From Dromiciops gliroides (taxonomy: Eukaryota > Chordata > Mammalia > Microbiotheria > Microbiotheriidae), in assembly GCF_019393635.1 (NCBI RefSeq), contig NC_057861.1, positions 377,504,315 through 377,568,314 on the forward strand: a stretch of 64,000 nucleotides of DNA. The letters are read 5' to 3'. Position numbers and translations under genes: made by a program. Numbering within the stretch: position 1 is the stretch's first letter; the number at the start of each line of letters is the position of its first letter. The notes beneath the pieces are model-generated. The model did not search any database and was not told where the DNA came from. It worked only from the letters and a program-made list of their open reading frames with translations. This document shows positions 45,688-58,336 of the stretch, piece by piece.

Positions 45688-45870
45688 AGTTGGAAGGTAC
45701 CTCAAAAGCCATTTAATCGAACCTTCTCATTTTATTGATGAGGAAACTGAATTTCATTGTTAAATTGACTTGCCAAAGGTGACATAGGTGAGAAATTTCT
45801 GAAACAGGACTGCAATACACATCCTTTCCCTGCAAAGGTAGGCAATGTTCTTTCTCTGTACCACAAAACC
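45688..45870 (+). mobile_element. MIR-like SINE
   Basis: 'ttggaaggtacctcaaaagc', 'ttattgatgaggaaactgaa' and 'attgacttgccaaaggtgac' occur in MIR order. Confidence 0.65.
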
Positions 45871-46948
45871 TCATAATTAATTAATTGGATTCTTTGTAAT
45901 ATTCAAATGGCTTTCTTGATTTTTCCAAGAATTCTCAATTCTGTTAAGATATCATTAATAGTATTACATAATCTCACTAATAATTCATTCTGTTTTCCCC
46001 TTAATTCCTTTAGATTGATTATGCCCTTGGTAGAATCTGTAAACCACTTGGCTCTGAATACCCATATAATTATGACTTTAGGCTTGCTCATGCCCTAGTT
46101 TCATAGTGATAGAAGATTAAATTGCAGTATCCCAAGGGACTTTCTCTGATTTAAATGTATACCCAACTGCAAAACTCAAAGACCTCTTTGTCTCACGAAG
46201 CATTGGTTTGGCACTAAGATTAAGAATTTAACAAAACTAATGGTTGGCTCAGGTAATATATGAAAGTTTCCTGCTACTGTGATATGCAGTGAAAAATAAA
46301 TGAAAGTCTACCTTACAATCTTGGAAAAAACTTTTCTCTAAGTCTGAACCACTGCAATATTGCAAATAATCTATCAATAGCAGTTATAAATAACTCTACT
46401 TCTGCTTTGCCATGGAAAAGAGAGATACTTTCCTTAAATCCTCTATCATTGAAAATGTGGCACTGAGATTGTTAGTGCTTTGTTTTTGGTTTTGGTTTTG
46501 GTTTTGGTTTTGTTTGTCCAGTCTCCTGAGAGAAACATGCCATAAACAGAAGCAAGTCAGTTTGAGAGTTTGTCCTCAATCTTGAAGGTAAATTTGAGCA
46601 CATTGATATAATCCTGTGGTCATCCCTACAAAGACTTTTTGAAGTATAATAGCTATGGTGAAAAATAGAGTCAATATGAGTTAGTGATACTGTTTAGAAT
46701 GATTACATTTGCTAATCAGGTTTAGTGAGAATATTTTAACTCATCTTGGAAACAATCTGTCTTATCTGTGATATACCTTTAAGTAGAGAAGGAAGGAGCT
46801 GCCCCAATATACCTAAGTGAAATAAAGGAATTAGAGAAACCTGATACAGCTAGTAAGTAGCATATTGTACTGACTGATTTTATCTATGGATTGTTCCATT
46901 AATCTTATACTCTCTCTTCTTTGCTTCTCTTTTTTTCTTTTATATTAG
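45871..46948. other. Unassigned, with (TTTTGG)n at 46,481-46,514
   Basis: A hexanucleotide TTTTGG/TTTGGT run lies at 46,481-46,514. Two opposite 62-63-codon frames at 45,903-46,098 are chance. Confidence 0.45.
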
Positions 46949-46957
46949 GATAATAGG

Positions 46958-47098
46958 GGGCAGCTGGGTGGCACAGTGGATAAAACACTGGCCCTGGATT
47001 CATGAGGACCTGAGTTCAAATCTGGCCTCAGACACTTGACATTTACTAGCTGTGTGACCCTGGGCAAGTCACTTAACCCTCAACGCCTCATAAAAAAA
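46958..47098 (+). mobile_element. tRNA-derived SINE
   Basis: Plus copy with perfect 9-bp duplication GATAATAGG (46,949-46,957 and 47,099-47,107). Confidence 0.95.
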
Positions 47099-47107
47099 GA
47101 TAATAGG

Positions 47108-48554
47108 AGCCCTTAAACCTGGTTGTATTTTTAATATTAATTGAAATTGTAGAGGTTTGGGGAGGGGTGGGGGAACAGTTAGTCAGGGAAAGTTAGAAAT
47201 ACATTAAGGTGCTGACAGAGTCATTGAGAAGCAACAGAGTGATGCTTGCCTCTTGGAGAATCAAAGATCTTTTAATCTCACTCACCAGTATTATTCCTTA
47301 GCCAATTAAAAAGTGATTAGCAGGAGTGGGAATAAGCAGAGAGAAATGTTCAACCTAAAAGGATTTGCCTCATAACTGTATTAGAGAAAATCAGTCCAGT
47401 AAAAGGAAGAAAATAAAGGCATATTTAGTGTGTACCTAATGGGTCTGAAATCCTTTAGTATGCACATACATACACACACACACACACACACAGAATAACA
47501 GAAACCAGGAAGCCTTTCTGGGAAAAAAATCAATTTTTATTAAGAGAAACAAAGGTGGGGTCTACAATCTACCCATTATAATCCAAGACTTCAAAATAGA
47601 AAATTCACAGTTATTTATAGGTCTCTTGATTCATGTATGGTCCAAAATGTCCTCTAGAAGCTGATTCATATATGGTATAAGATTCTATTTTGTCTAATAT
47701 AATGACATCCTAACTTGGTTCTTTCCATGATTTCTCAATTAGCCCTTTGATCTATCAATTAGCCCTTTAGAGGACTTTTCTATAAAGGAAATTTATTTCT
47801 AATTAATAGGTATGATTATTATGGTCACATACTTAAAATACACACTTTATAATGATTTAGTTACATTTCAATGGTTAATTAACAGGAATTTCCCTGGGAA
47901 TACCTCATAGTTTTGTTACATACAGGTTTTTACTCAGGACTGTGTTCTTACTATAAATCATACAGTTATTTCTTATCTTAATGATTATAGCTGATAAAAG
48001 ATTAGTAAGGCAATATAGAGGAAATCATTCAATGCAATGATTATTGATCTTTTTTTCCCTTTCAAAAGCATATGTCCTTGAATATATCCATATCATCTAT
48101 CTATGTATCTATCTATCTATCTTTAATTTATCCATCATCTATCTACATATCCCTAAATTTCCTCCAATCAGTCCTATTAGATGCGTAAATATATAAACAT
48201 AATTCACAAAATACATTTTAAGAATTGATTTGTAAACTATCATTGGGGTCATACATTGCCAAAAAAAAAAAAAAAGAACTGATTTTCAAAATACAGAATC
48301 ATCATTAATTTTAAATAATGGAATCAAAATCATGTAAATCAACCAGTCTGAATAACTAGATACTTGAATCAAAGAAAATTACCACCAAGAAGAGGGGACA
48401 AATTTTGTAATCAGAAGAGACATGGGCTTGAAACTAGGAAAAACTGGTTTCAGTTACCAACATTAACATAGACTGACTATGTCACACTGTCTTAGTAGAA
48501 GGAGTTTTCCTATATCTTGAGTTGTCTATATCAATAAAATCACAAGTTTAGTCC
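47108..48554. other. Unassigned, with microsatellites
   Basis: (AC)n at 47,471-47,492 and (TCTA)n at 48,087-48,122. The stretch 47,500-48,060 might be a decayed retroelement but I cannot place it. Confidence 0.4.
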
Positions 48555-48800
48555 TGGCATATAGATGTCACTGGCCCTGGACTCAGGAAGATTTGACCTC
48601 AGAAATCTAGCCTCAGATATTTACAAGTTGTATACTATTGGGCAAGTCATTTTATCTCTATCTACCTCAGGTTCCTCAACTATAAAACTATAATTATGAC
48701 ATCTACATTATAGTGTTGATGTTACAATCAAGTGAGATGATATTTTACAAGTGTTTAGTACAGTGTCTGGCACATAGTATTTGCCAATGTTTGTTTCCTA
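48555..48800 (+). mobile_element. CORE-SINE
   Basis: 'actggccctggactcaggaa', 'tgggcaagtcattttatctc', 'caatcaagtgagatgatatt' and 'agtgtctggcacatagtatt' in order. Confidence 0.75.
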
Positions 48801-49284
48801 TACCTATTATGAATTACTTTAAGCCTTGTATGATATTTTATATTTTCCAATGAAACATCCATATACAGTACCCTCTAATTTTTGCATTCAAGTTTTTACA
48901 TTCTATTATATGCTTTTATTTCCTCAACTTTTTACTACTTCTTAAGGGTACATGTGTTTTCTCATTTGAGAGAATAGCTTACTGAAAGTGTTTTGCTATT
49001 TCTGGGAATCAAATAAGCAGATTGATTTCAATTTGCTGATAAAGGTGAAACTAACCACTTATGCCATCTGCAAACTTTGTATGTAATGGGCTAAATTTGA
49101 AATATCCTATTGTTTAAATGAAAATAGATATTCAGCGTGAACAATAACCAAACTTCTCTTTTGTTGCACTGCCATAATTAGGGTATCTTATTAAACTTGT
49201 CATATTATTTCATTTACACATCAATTTGTCATTCTCTCTAGGTAATCTTACCAATAATATTAGTTTTAATGTGGTTAACATGAG
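48801..49284. other. Unassigned
   Basis: No feature recognised. Confidence 0.4.
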
Positions 49285-49410
49285 AGGCAGCCTAATTTTA
49301 ATACAGAAATTTTGGACATGGAGCCAAAGAACTTCACTTTAAATTCTGGCTCTACCCTTATGAATTTGACCGTGGGCAAGTCACCAAACTGTTTTTCTAG
49401 CTTCAGAATT
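49285..49410 (+). mobile_element. CORE-SINE/MIR 5' part
   Basis: 'ttttggacatggagccaaag', 'ttcactttaaattctggctc' and 'gaccgtgggcaagtcaccaa' follow the tRNA-derived head and start of the CORE. Confidence 0.55.
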
Positions 49411-50875
49411 CAGGGATTTTTCTACATTATCACAGGTGTCATTTCTATTTCCAAATCCTATGACCTTTTGAGCTGTCATAAAGGACAGGAAAATAAATGG
49501 AAATTGATGTTTAATAAAGAACATGCAAGAGTCTAACATTTTCTAAATTTCTAAGACTTTCTCACATTGATATCACTGTTCTTGACCCTTATGATTTTAT
49601 GTTATTCTCTGTAATACTTATGAAACATAAATATAATTCCATCAAATTAAAATAATTTAATTAAATATGGCATCATATATGTATATGCTCTGCATATGTA
49701 CATGTATATAAACACAATTTGCAATGGTTTACAAGTGGGAAAACAAAGCTTTGGGGGGGGGCTTATTTTCTAATTATGTTGAAATGATGTTGGTTGGATA
49801 TTATTTGGTGAATTGGAACTATCAAATAAGTACCTTGAGTAGTTTCCAATACATAATTGTGCTTAAGTAATACAGAGATTTTTTTTTCCTAATTCTTTTG
49901 GTAAATAGCCCTTTAAACATAAGTTCAAATATAAGTTAATCATACCATATTTTGGAGTTTAGCATGCCACATTATCAAAAGGTTCAATTCTAATTTTTTT
50001 TTTATTTAGCCACCAGAGTAATAAAAAAGGTTAAACAACCTGTTATGGTTGGCAGGTATCCTGACATTTTTCATCCCTTTTTCCCAAAATAAGTGGTTTA
50101 TAAACAACTATCTCATTGTTCCTCTTATTTTTCCATTATTGAAATGAAAGAATCTGAGAACTACATAACACTCTTATGCAATGTCTTGATGAAAGATGAA
50201 AGCTTGTCTCATGACTCCCTATCTAATGCTCCATTGAACCAATTTAGTTGAAATCAGTTGGTAGTAACTATATAATAGCTATTATAATTATTTAAAATCT
50301 ATATTGAAAGTAGCCCAGTTAAAAGTACACCCTTATTCTAATAGGTTATTCTGTAGTATTTTAATAAAGCTTTTTGCTAAAGGGGTTTCTGGGACTATAT
50401 TTGAAGAGTTAATTAGTTCTCAATCCACTTCAATTATGGGCCCAATAGTACAAAGTCATTAACTTGTATTCTCAGCATAAGACAGGAGTTAAATGGACTT
50501 GGGGAAAGACCTAAATTGAATAATATTCAAACGTGTTTTTGACGTGATGAAACTTAAATCGCTGCTACCTGTTCTGAGACTTAATAGGGGCTATCAATCT
50601 CAAATGCTCTCAATCCACTACCTTTCATGCACTTTAAACAAAATGAAAACACCAAATAAAATACTTCTTTTTCATGCTGAGATTAATAAAGCTCTCAAAA
50701 AAATTGGACCTGAAAGAAGGTTTTAAGGAGAGCAAAGTTTCAGCCAAACTATATTTAAGACTAAATACTTGGCAACAATATGAATTAATTAGGTGGTTGT
50801 AATCTTTCTTTTCTGGAAGACACAGACATAGTGTTCAGGGAACTTTACATAAACTGTAGCTAAAACAATTCATTT
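49411..50875. other. Unassigned
   Basis: About 1.4 kb with no recognised repeat. A 60-codon frame at 50,544-50,726 is not recognised. Confidence 0.4.
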
Positions 50876-50889
50876 ACCATAATATTTCA

Positions 50890-51036
50890 TTTTTTTTTAA
50901 GTGAGGCAATTGGGATTAAGTGGCTTGCCCAGGGTCACACAGCTAGTAAGTGTTAAGTGTCTGAGGATGGATTTGAACTCAGATACTCCTGACTCCAGGG
51001 CCAGTGCTCTATCCACTGTACCACCTAGCTGCCCCC
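50890..51036 (-). mobile_element. tRNA-derived SINE
   Basis: Minus copy with perfect 14-bp duplication ACCATAATATTTCA (50,876-50,889 and 51,037-51,050). Confidence 0.96.
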
Positions 51037-51050
51037 ACCATAATATTTCA

Positions 51051-51435
51051 AATAAAGTATATCGCATACAAATTGGTATTGAACATTGGAGAAGAAGATA
51101 AGGCAAGTACAGAATCAAACTCAAGTCAGAAGATGACACTCTTAAGACCTTACTAAACTAGATATGAATAGCAGGAATATATATTCTTATACATATATTT
51201 GAAAAAGCTCTTGTAGTCAATGATGAACCAAATATCTAAGTACTTCATTGTTTCGTGTTTATAGTCTGTGATTGAATAATAATGTTGATTCTAATGGATA
51301 TACAATCACATATTTGGGAATCTTCTACTAAAAGCAAGTAATACAGTTAACTTCAATACATCATGATCTTGAAAGTTCCAGTACACTTTTTTGGGAATGT
51401 CAGTTTATTATGAACAAATTTCCTTAAAATCCATG
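51051..51435. other. Unassigned
   Basis: No feature recognised. Confidence 0.4.
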
Positions 51436-51439
51436 GCCT

Positions 51440-51575
51440 TTTATTCATTAATTACTTGTGCCTTATGGCACTGGAAAAAAGGCATTACTATATATTTAAA
51501 ATGGGTTAGGAAATAGTAATAAAAATAAATGACTGGAATAGTCACTGCCTTTAAGAAGTTTATATTCTACTGACT
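51440..51575 (-). mobile_element. L2 LINE fragment
   Basis: 'gtcactgcctttaagaagtt' and 'tatattctactgac' are antisense L2 words. Confidence 0.5.
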
Positions 51576-53405
51576 AAAATGGGTATTTCCTCTAAGGATT
51601 CCTTAGTAAAGTTAATCTTTCATATAGAAAATATCACCTTATCACCAATTCTCAGATACGGAAGAAAGTAGAGCCCATATAAATTGTTTTTTTTTCCCTT
51701 GGAAAGATTTGAAAAATGCCCCTGGGGATGCTTTCCAATAGTTGTTTTGCGTCTTTCTTGTAACACCTATGATTTTTCCAAGATTATATAAATCAAGGGG
51801 GAAGAGATTTTCCAGCAATAAAAATGTATGTTTCTGTAATGGTGTTATTAGAAGAACTGTCATCACACTCTCTTGTGTTGCATCTGAAATGACTGTCTTA
51901 TTTTCCTGGCCCAAGTCCTGGATCTGACTGAGTGCTGAAACCCCATTTCTCCTTCATGATATGTGTAGATCATTGCTTTTCTTATATTTGAACAATCTCT
52001 ATGTTTTTAAATTGAAAAAAAATTTTAAAATAGTTCAAATTTGTCTAAATTACCATATTTTAACTAAAAGAACCAAATTAGACATACATACTATGCCAGG
52101 GATTTAAGATGCCCTGTATTGTTACCCAGATAGCCTGTGGGTCTCTATCTTAGACTTACATAGAGATATTATCAGACAACAATGGATAATAACATCAAGG
52201 GGAAGATATGTTTAGTGGGATTGAAAAATTTGACATATATGCCATGGTAACTCAGGGAAATTTATGTTTGCAACAGCTAACAACAACAACAAAACACTTG
52301 AACACTGAGGAGTCTGAAACATTGTATCTTGATAAAATTGTTGCATTTTAAAACACACTGAAAGAACTGAGACAGACAGAAGTGCTAGATTGACTATCTT
52401 CAATCTTTCAATAAATAGAAGGTAGGATTGCTCGACTTTTCCATAAATTGTTCACATTGTATTCCTCAAAGGGTGATCATTGACCCAGAAAAGGTAGAAA
52501 AACTTTATAATGGACCAAGAAAACATAATCTTATAAACATATATTTTTTGTTTTGATGATTATCATGAATGTATTAAAAACAATGCTACTAAATGATTTT
52601 GTTATTAATTAAATACATTCATAACTATAATGGCAGTATAGTAGTTTATTTTTAAAAAGCCCTTTGAAGATCAATGAGTAAACCTTTTATGATAGGGGGA
52701 AAAGAAACCTTCAGAGACGTAATCAGTTTTTTTTATATATATAACATTTTGGGCCTTTAAAAAAAGTATTTTTTTTCATACATTTGGGTGCCATACTATA
52801 AATCTGGAGAGTCCTACTTACCAAGAGAACAACTACACTGGTCAGAATAGTTGTTTTATTTTTATTATATTTAACAACCAACAAGACATTACCCATTTTA
52901 CAAGCTTAAGTTCTTATCTGTGAGAGTGTCCCTGACAAGTTCAAAGACTATTTTTATAAAGTAAAATTTATAAGTATGGGCTAACAATTATATACTGGCA
53001 TATTTGATCCAGTGCTAAGCTAATTACTACCTTCCAGAGGTAGATAGCAACATTGTCCAGTTATGACTTCAGCATATACCACAGGCTAAGTAAGACTAAA
53101 GTAGATTTAGATATTCTTTTCCAAAGGCCATATGTCTTCAAAAAACTGATGAAAGAAAATGGAATTATGTGTAATACACGAGTAGACATATAGTTGATAG
53201 TTTTGAAATTATAATAGGTAGTACAAGACTCAAATGAGAAAACCTTATTTTGTTTTATAATATAATTTTTCTTTATGATGAATATGGATGACTGGCAATG
53301 AGAATATGGATGACTGGCTGATGAAAGACCAAAAGAAGTGATAGAATAAAATACCAAGGAGGTTGCACTAAAGGACTCAAGTTCCAGTAACCAAAAGTTA
53401 TGTAA
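51576..53405. other. Unassigned
   Basis: About 1.8 kb, AT-rich, with no recognised repeat, RNA gene or credible frame. Confidence 0.4.
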
Positions 53406-53409
53406 CCCT

Positions 53410-53555
53410 TCTTTTAATGAATAAAGCTTTGTTAAGCAGTTATCCTATGAAAAACATTGTACTAATAAGCAACAATGATACAATTAAAAAAATAAGACAG
53501 TCCTTGTTCTCAAGAAGCTCACATTATAATGGGGAAGATAGTAAATGGTATAGTT
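53410..53555 (-). mobile_element. L2 LINE fragment
   Basis: 'aagacagtccttgttctcaa' and 'gaagctcacattataatggg' are clear antisense L2 words. Confidence 0.65.
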
Positions 53556-53872
53556 TACTTGTTGTCCTTCATTCTCAAAGACTAAAATGATATCATTTTA
53601 TTGGAATCAAGTTTCAGTGTATCCAACTGTGGCTGATCAGACCAATATGTGCTCAGAAGCCTATACCACAGGTTGGGTACAAATAAGCAATATGAACATT
53701 GGGAGTAGAGATGTCTCTAAATTTGTACATCTCACTTTTCTTGTAAGCTACTGAAATTCTGCTTTATTCATACAGCCTAGTGCCTCCTTTGATGTGGGCA
53801 TGCCATGCTGGGAGTCTTATGTCAGTGTCTTATATTTCTCACTATAGATTCCAATGTTCTTCTGAGATAATT
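53556..53872 (-). mobile_element. Non-LTR retrotransposon C-terminal fragment
   Basis: On the minus strand a decayed frame with KNIGI and, after a stop, residues matching the RDRP-WR and YE-R tail of LINE polymerases, then a 3' end 'gaatgaaggacaacaag' (minus). It matches a repeat common in marsupials, but I am unsure of its clade (RTE-like is my best guess). Confidence 0.5.
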
Positions 53873-53874
53873 TT

Positions 53875-55335
53875 TTAATCACAGGTTTTTAAAAATTATG
53901 TTCCAGTTACATATAAAGATTGTTTTCAACATTTTTTTTCATAAGATTTTTATTTTTATTTTTGGTAGGGCATTGAGTGTTAAGTGACTTACCCAGGGTC
54001 ACATAGCTAGTAAGTAAGTGTCTGAGGTCAGATTTGAACTTGGGTTCTCCTGAATCCAGAGGCAATGCTGCCCCTTCATAAGATTTTTAGTTTCAAATTT
54101 TTCTCCCTCTCTCCCTTCCCAACCCTCTCCCCAAGACAGAAAAAAAATCTGATATAGTTTATATATGTACAATCACATTAAACATATTTCTACTGTAGTC
54201 ATCTTGTGAGAGAAGAATCAGAACAAAAGGTAAAAAACTTCAAAAAGAAAAAAAAAGTAGAAACATTATGGTTCAATCTGCATTCAGAATGCAGTTTTTT
54301 TTCTATATGTGGAGAATGTTTGCCATCAAGAGTTCATTGGATTAGTCTTGGATCATTGTATTGCTGAGAAGAGCTAAGTATACCACATTTAATCATCACA
54401 CAATGTTGCTGTTGCTGTGTACAATGTTCTGCTGGTTCTGTTCCCTCCACTCAGCATCAGTCCACTTCTTTCCAGTTTTTTTTTTTTTAAATCTGCCTGC
54501 TAATCATTTCTTACAGTTTAATGGTATTACATTATATTCATATACCACAACTTGTTCAGCCATTCCCCAACTGATGGGCATTCCCTCAATTTTCAGTTCT
54601 TTGCCACCACAAAGAGAGCTACTATAAATATTTTTTGTGCATGTGGGTCCTATTCCCTTTTTTATGATCTCTTTAAGATACAGACCTGGTAGTAGTATTA
54701 CTGGGTCAAAGGGTATGCACAGTCTCATATTCCCTTTGGACATAGTTCCGAATGGCTCTCCAGAATGGTTGGGTCACTTCACAACTCCACCAATAATGTG
54801 TTAGGGTTCCAATTTTTCCACAACTTCTCCAACATTTGTTATTTTCCTATTTTTGTCATATTAGCCAATCTGATAGATATGAAGTGATATCTCAGAGTTG
54901 TTGTAATTTTCATTTCTCTAATCATTAGTGATTTAGAGCATTTTTACTTATGGCAATATATAGCCTTGATTTCTTGACCTGAAAACTGCCTGTTCAAATC
55001 CTTTGACCATTTATCAATTGGGGAATGACTTGCACTCTTATAAATTTTATTTAGTTGCCTAAATATTTTAGAAATGAGACCTTAATCAGAAACTCTGGCT
55101 GTGAAAATTGTTTCCCAGCTTTCTGTTTCCTTTCTGATTTTGGCTGCATTCCTTGTGTTTTATACCAAAAAAACCCAAAAAATCTATAATATAATCAAAA
55201 TTATCCATTTTGCATTTCATAGTATTCTTTATCTTTTGTTTTGTCACATATTGTTCTCCTCTTCATAGATCTTAGAGGTAAACTATTCATTCCTCTCCTA
55301 TTTTACCTGTGGTATCCCCCTTTATGTCTAAATCA
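53875..55335 (-). mobile_element. L1-k: L1 3' portion
   Basis: From left: 3' UTR with C/T-rich tract, then ORF2 C-terminus ('cattccccaactgatgggca', 'actgggtcaaagggtatgca') up to about 55,335, matching about 21,900-23,240 of L1-f. A SINE interrupts it at 53,953. Confidence 0.85.
53953..54074 (-). mobile_element. tRNA-derived SINE, deleted head
   Basis: Minus copy with perfect 15-bp duplication TTCATAAGATTTTTA (53,938-53,952 and 54,075-54,089). About 25 bases near its 5' end (the part reading CTTTATCCACTGTGCCACC on plus) are missing. Confidence 0.93.
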
Positions 55336-55465
55336 TGTACCCATGGTACCATATACCATGATTTTGGTAAAGCAAATCCAAATGAATAAAAAACAAATGA
55401 GGGCAACATGAAATATCCTCCTTGGAAAAACAGCTGACCTGGAAAATAGATCCAGTAGAGATAAT

Positions 55466-55912
55466 TTGAAAATCATTGGACTACCTGAAAACAATGACCA
55501 AAATAAGAGTTTAGACAGCATTTTCCAAGAGATTGTCAGGGAAAATTGTTTGGATACTTTAGGAGGAGAAGGTAAAATAGAAATTGAAAGAATCCATCAA
55601 TCAACTCCTGAAAGAGATCCCAAAAGGAAAACCTCCAGGAATATTATAGCCAAATTCCAGAGCTCCCAGGACAAGAGGAAAATATTAAAAGCAGCTAGAA
55701 AAAAGGAATTCAAATACTGTGGAGCTACAATAAGAATAAAACAAGATCTAGCAGCATCTGAATTAAAGGACCATAGGGCATGGAATATGATACTCCAGAG
55801 AGCAAAAGAACTTGGACTAGAGCCAAGAATCATGTACCCAGCAAAACTGCATATAACCTTACAGAAAAAAAATGGGGCTTCAATGAAAAAGAGGACTTTC
55901 ACACATTTCTGA
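55466..55912 (+). pseudogene. L1-l ORF1 C-terminal half, still open
   Basis: 148 codons without a stop, covering the end of the RNA-recognition domain (KIIGLPENNDQNKS...ERIHQSTPERDPKRKTSRNI) and the C-terminal domain (GATIRIKQDLAASELKDHRA...LGLEPRIMYPAKLHI). Upstream coiled-coil coding is truncated at the L1-L1 junction. It retains the glutamine codon that is a stop in L1-f. Confidence 0.85.
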
Positions 55913-56165
55913 TGAAAAAATTGGAACTGAATAGAAAATTTCACTTTCAAATATAAGACCCTAGAGAAGCATAAAAATGTAAACAGGAAAAAGAAATCAT
56001 GAGAGATATTAAAAGATTAAAGTGTTTACATTCCTACATGGGAAGATGATACATCTAACTCATAAGAACTTTCTTAGTATTAGGGTAGCTGAAATGAATA
56101 CACTTAGACAGAGGACATATGTTTGAACTGAATATCATAGTATAATATTGGTAAAGCATTTATTT

Positions 56166-56290
56166 TTTGCTTATCTTTGTTCTTTGTTCAGCAAGCAGGG
56201 TGGGGTGTCTTAAGTCTAGGGCCAGATTTAGACTTGGGACCACCTGGGTCCAGGGCTGTTGGTTTGTCCACTGTGCCACTGAGGTAACCC
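56166..56290 (-). mobile_element. tRNA-derived SINE, divergent subtype
   Basis: Minus copy that, like 20,610-20,758, reads GGACCCAGGTGGTCCCAAGT on its own strand in place of the usual GAGTTCAAAT block. Confidence 0.7.
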
Positions 56291-57029
56291 ATGATATCAT
56301 CTTTAAAATAGGGTTGAGTGGTAAGAGGAATCCACTGGTGGAGGAAAATGGGACAGGTGGATTGGGGAGAGGTAGCTCACATGAAGGAAAGAAGAAAAAA
56401 AACACGGAGGGGACAGGGAAGAGGGGGAAGAAGTGGAGGAGTAAGTGAGCCTTACTATCATAAGAATTGGCTCAAAGTGGAAATAAAATACATACTCAAG
56501 TGGGTATAGTAATATATTTTTGCTCTGAGGGGAAAGTGGGAGAGGAAGGAGATAAGGGGGGGGGTGAGAGAAGAGGGGAAGGAGGGAAGGGCAGATTTGG
56601 GGAGGGAGCAATAAAAAGCAAAACACTTTCAAGGAATGTGAAGATTTTGTGCATAACTGCACAAGTATGATATATTGAATTGCTTGATTTCATAGGGAGA
56701 GTTGAGGAGGGAGGAAGGATGTAAGATTTAGAACACATTATTAGCTCAAAGACATTAATCTCATCAGAGTAGGCTCAAGGAGGGAATAACATACACACAC
56801 AATTGGGAGGATTAATCTATTTAACCATACAGGAAAGTAGGAAGGGAAGACGGTGAGTAGGGAAGGGTGAAAGAAGGGAGGACAGAGCCTCTGAGGGGGC
56901 AATCAGAAATTAAAACACTTTTGAGGAGGAATAGGGTAAATGAAGATAGAAGATAGAGTAAATATTATGGGAAGGGAATAGGATGGAGGGAAATAGTTAT
57001 GATGATCGACTATAATGACAAAACAAATG

Positions 57030-57102
57030 ATACCTACTCTGCTGGGCTATTGTGAAGAAAATTCTTTGTCAAGTTTAAGGTGCTATATAAAAGTTATGAT
57101 GA
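57030..57102 (+). mobile_element. CORE-SINE 3' fragment
   Basis: 'actctgctgggctattgtga' and 'aaggtgctatataaaagtta' match the CORE-SINE tail. Confidence 0.55.
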
Positions 57103-57515
57103 ACAGGATGCTATCAGAAAAGCCTAGAAAGACGTACATGAACTGAAGCAGAGACAAATATACTCTATACCAAATAGCAATAATGTAGGAGTTATGAAAA
57201 TTGCAATCTATCTACAGACAAAGAACTGATGGTATCTGAAAAAAGATTGAAAAACATTTGTTTTTGAGAATTCCTTAATCTGAAGTCTTGTTTTTATCTG
57301 TTTTCTTTTGCAACATAGCTAATGTGTAGATGTTTTCCATGACTACTCATGTATAACTTATATTGAATTGCTTTAGTTCTTGGTGAGGGTGTGGGAATGG
57401 AAGGAGGAAGAGAAGTTGGAACACAAAGTTTTAAAAATATTATGTCAAAATTTGTTTTTAAAAGTAATTTGGAAAATAAAATTATAAACATAAAAGAAAT
57501 TTTGAAATTTCATTT
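57103..57515 (+). mobile_element. L1-m: 5'-truncated L1 3' end
   Basis: 'gatgaacaggatgctatcag' and 'cctagaaagacgtacatgaa' (ORF2 C-terminus), 3' UTR, then 'gaaaataaaattataaacat'. Confidence 0.8.
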
Positions 57516-57548
57516 TTTTTAAAACATGAAAAGAAATGGGATTACTTT

Positions 57549-57731
57549 TGGGCAGCTGGTGCTGCAGTGTATAAAGCACCAGACTTGGATTCAGGAGGAC
57601 CTGAGTTCAAATCCAACCTAATTCACTTGACATTTACTAGCTGTGTGACCCTGGGAAAGTCACTTAACCCCTATTGCCCTGAAAAGTTAAAAAAAAAAAC
57701 TGAATAAATAAAAAGAAAAAGAAAAAGAAAA
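57549..57731 (+). mobile_element. tRNA-derived SINE
   Basis: Plus copy starting GGGCAGCTGGTGCTGCAGTG, with GAGTTCAAATCC and a long A-rich (AAAAAG)n tail. Confidence 0.93.
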
Positions 57732-57799
57732 GCTTGGACCTTTGGTTTTTATAAAATACTAAATTACCACTAAATTACATTTACTACTGTGAATTGTAA

Positions 57800-58017
57800 C
57801 CCCAGCTAGAGAGAACTAGGAAGACTCCTGTTCCTGAGTTCAAATCTGTCCTTAGACACTTACAAGAAATATGATCCTGTTCAAGTCACTTAATCTAGTT
57901 TGCCTCAGTGTTTTCATCTGTGAAACAAACTGGATGAGGAAATGAAAAACTATTCCAGTATCTTTCCCAAAAAAGTCCCAAATGGGGTCATGAAGAGTCA
58001 AATATGACTGAAAATAT
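57800..58017 (+). mobile_element. MAR1-type CORE-SINE
   Basis: 'ctgttcctgagttcaaatct', 'caagtcacttaatctagttt', 'actggatgaggaaatgaaaa', 'ccagtatctttccc' and 'aatggggtcatgaagagtca' occur in the standard MAR1 order. Best CORE-SINE copy here. Confidence 0.88.
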
Positions 58018-58191
58018 CTTTTAAAAAGGCCATTATGTACTTTATATATTTCACTGATCCAATTCTTTGTCAGTTACAAATTTTGATATTTTTAAACAAA
58101 ATTTAGCAATTGTGTAACTTTTTTTCATAAAATGATATTTGTGGTATATTTCTTCAGTCAATGTTTTTGTAAAGCTCAATTTTCTTTGTTT

Positions 58192-58336
58192 GTTTGTATT
58201 TGTAAGGCAATGAGTTTTAAGTGACATGCCCAGGGTCACACAGCTAGTAAGGGTCAAGTGTCTGAGGCCAGATTTGAACTCAGGGCCTCCTGAAGGCAGG
58301 GTTGACGCTTTATCCACTACACCACCTAGCTGCCCT
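58192..58336 (-). mobile_element. tRNA-derived SINE
   Basis: Minus copy, moderately conserved, in L1-n. Confidence 0.92.

Larger units (their letters stand above)
55344..57025 (+). mobile_element. L1-l: ORF1 and spacer, opposite orientation
   Basis: Plus-strand ORF1 from its middle (about 55,347) to the stop at 55,912, then the purine-rich inter-ORF spacer to about 57,025, with a SINE at 56,166. It abuts L1-k head to head. ORF2 is absent. Confidence 0.85.

Noticed and set aside
56303..56662. Overlapping frames on both strands at 56.2-56.7 kb
   Set aside because: The region is the purine-rich L1 inter-ORF spacer, which lacks stops on the pyrimidine strand by composition.
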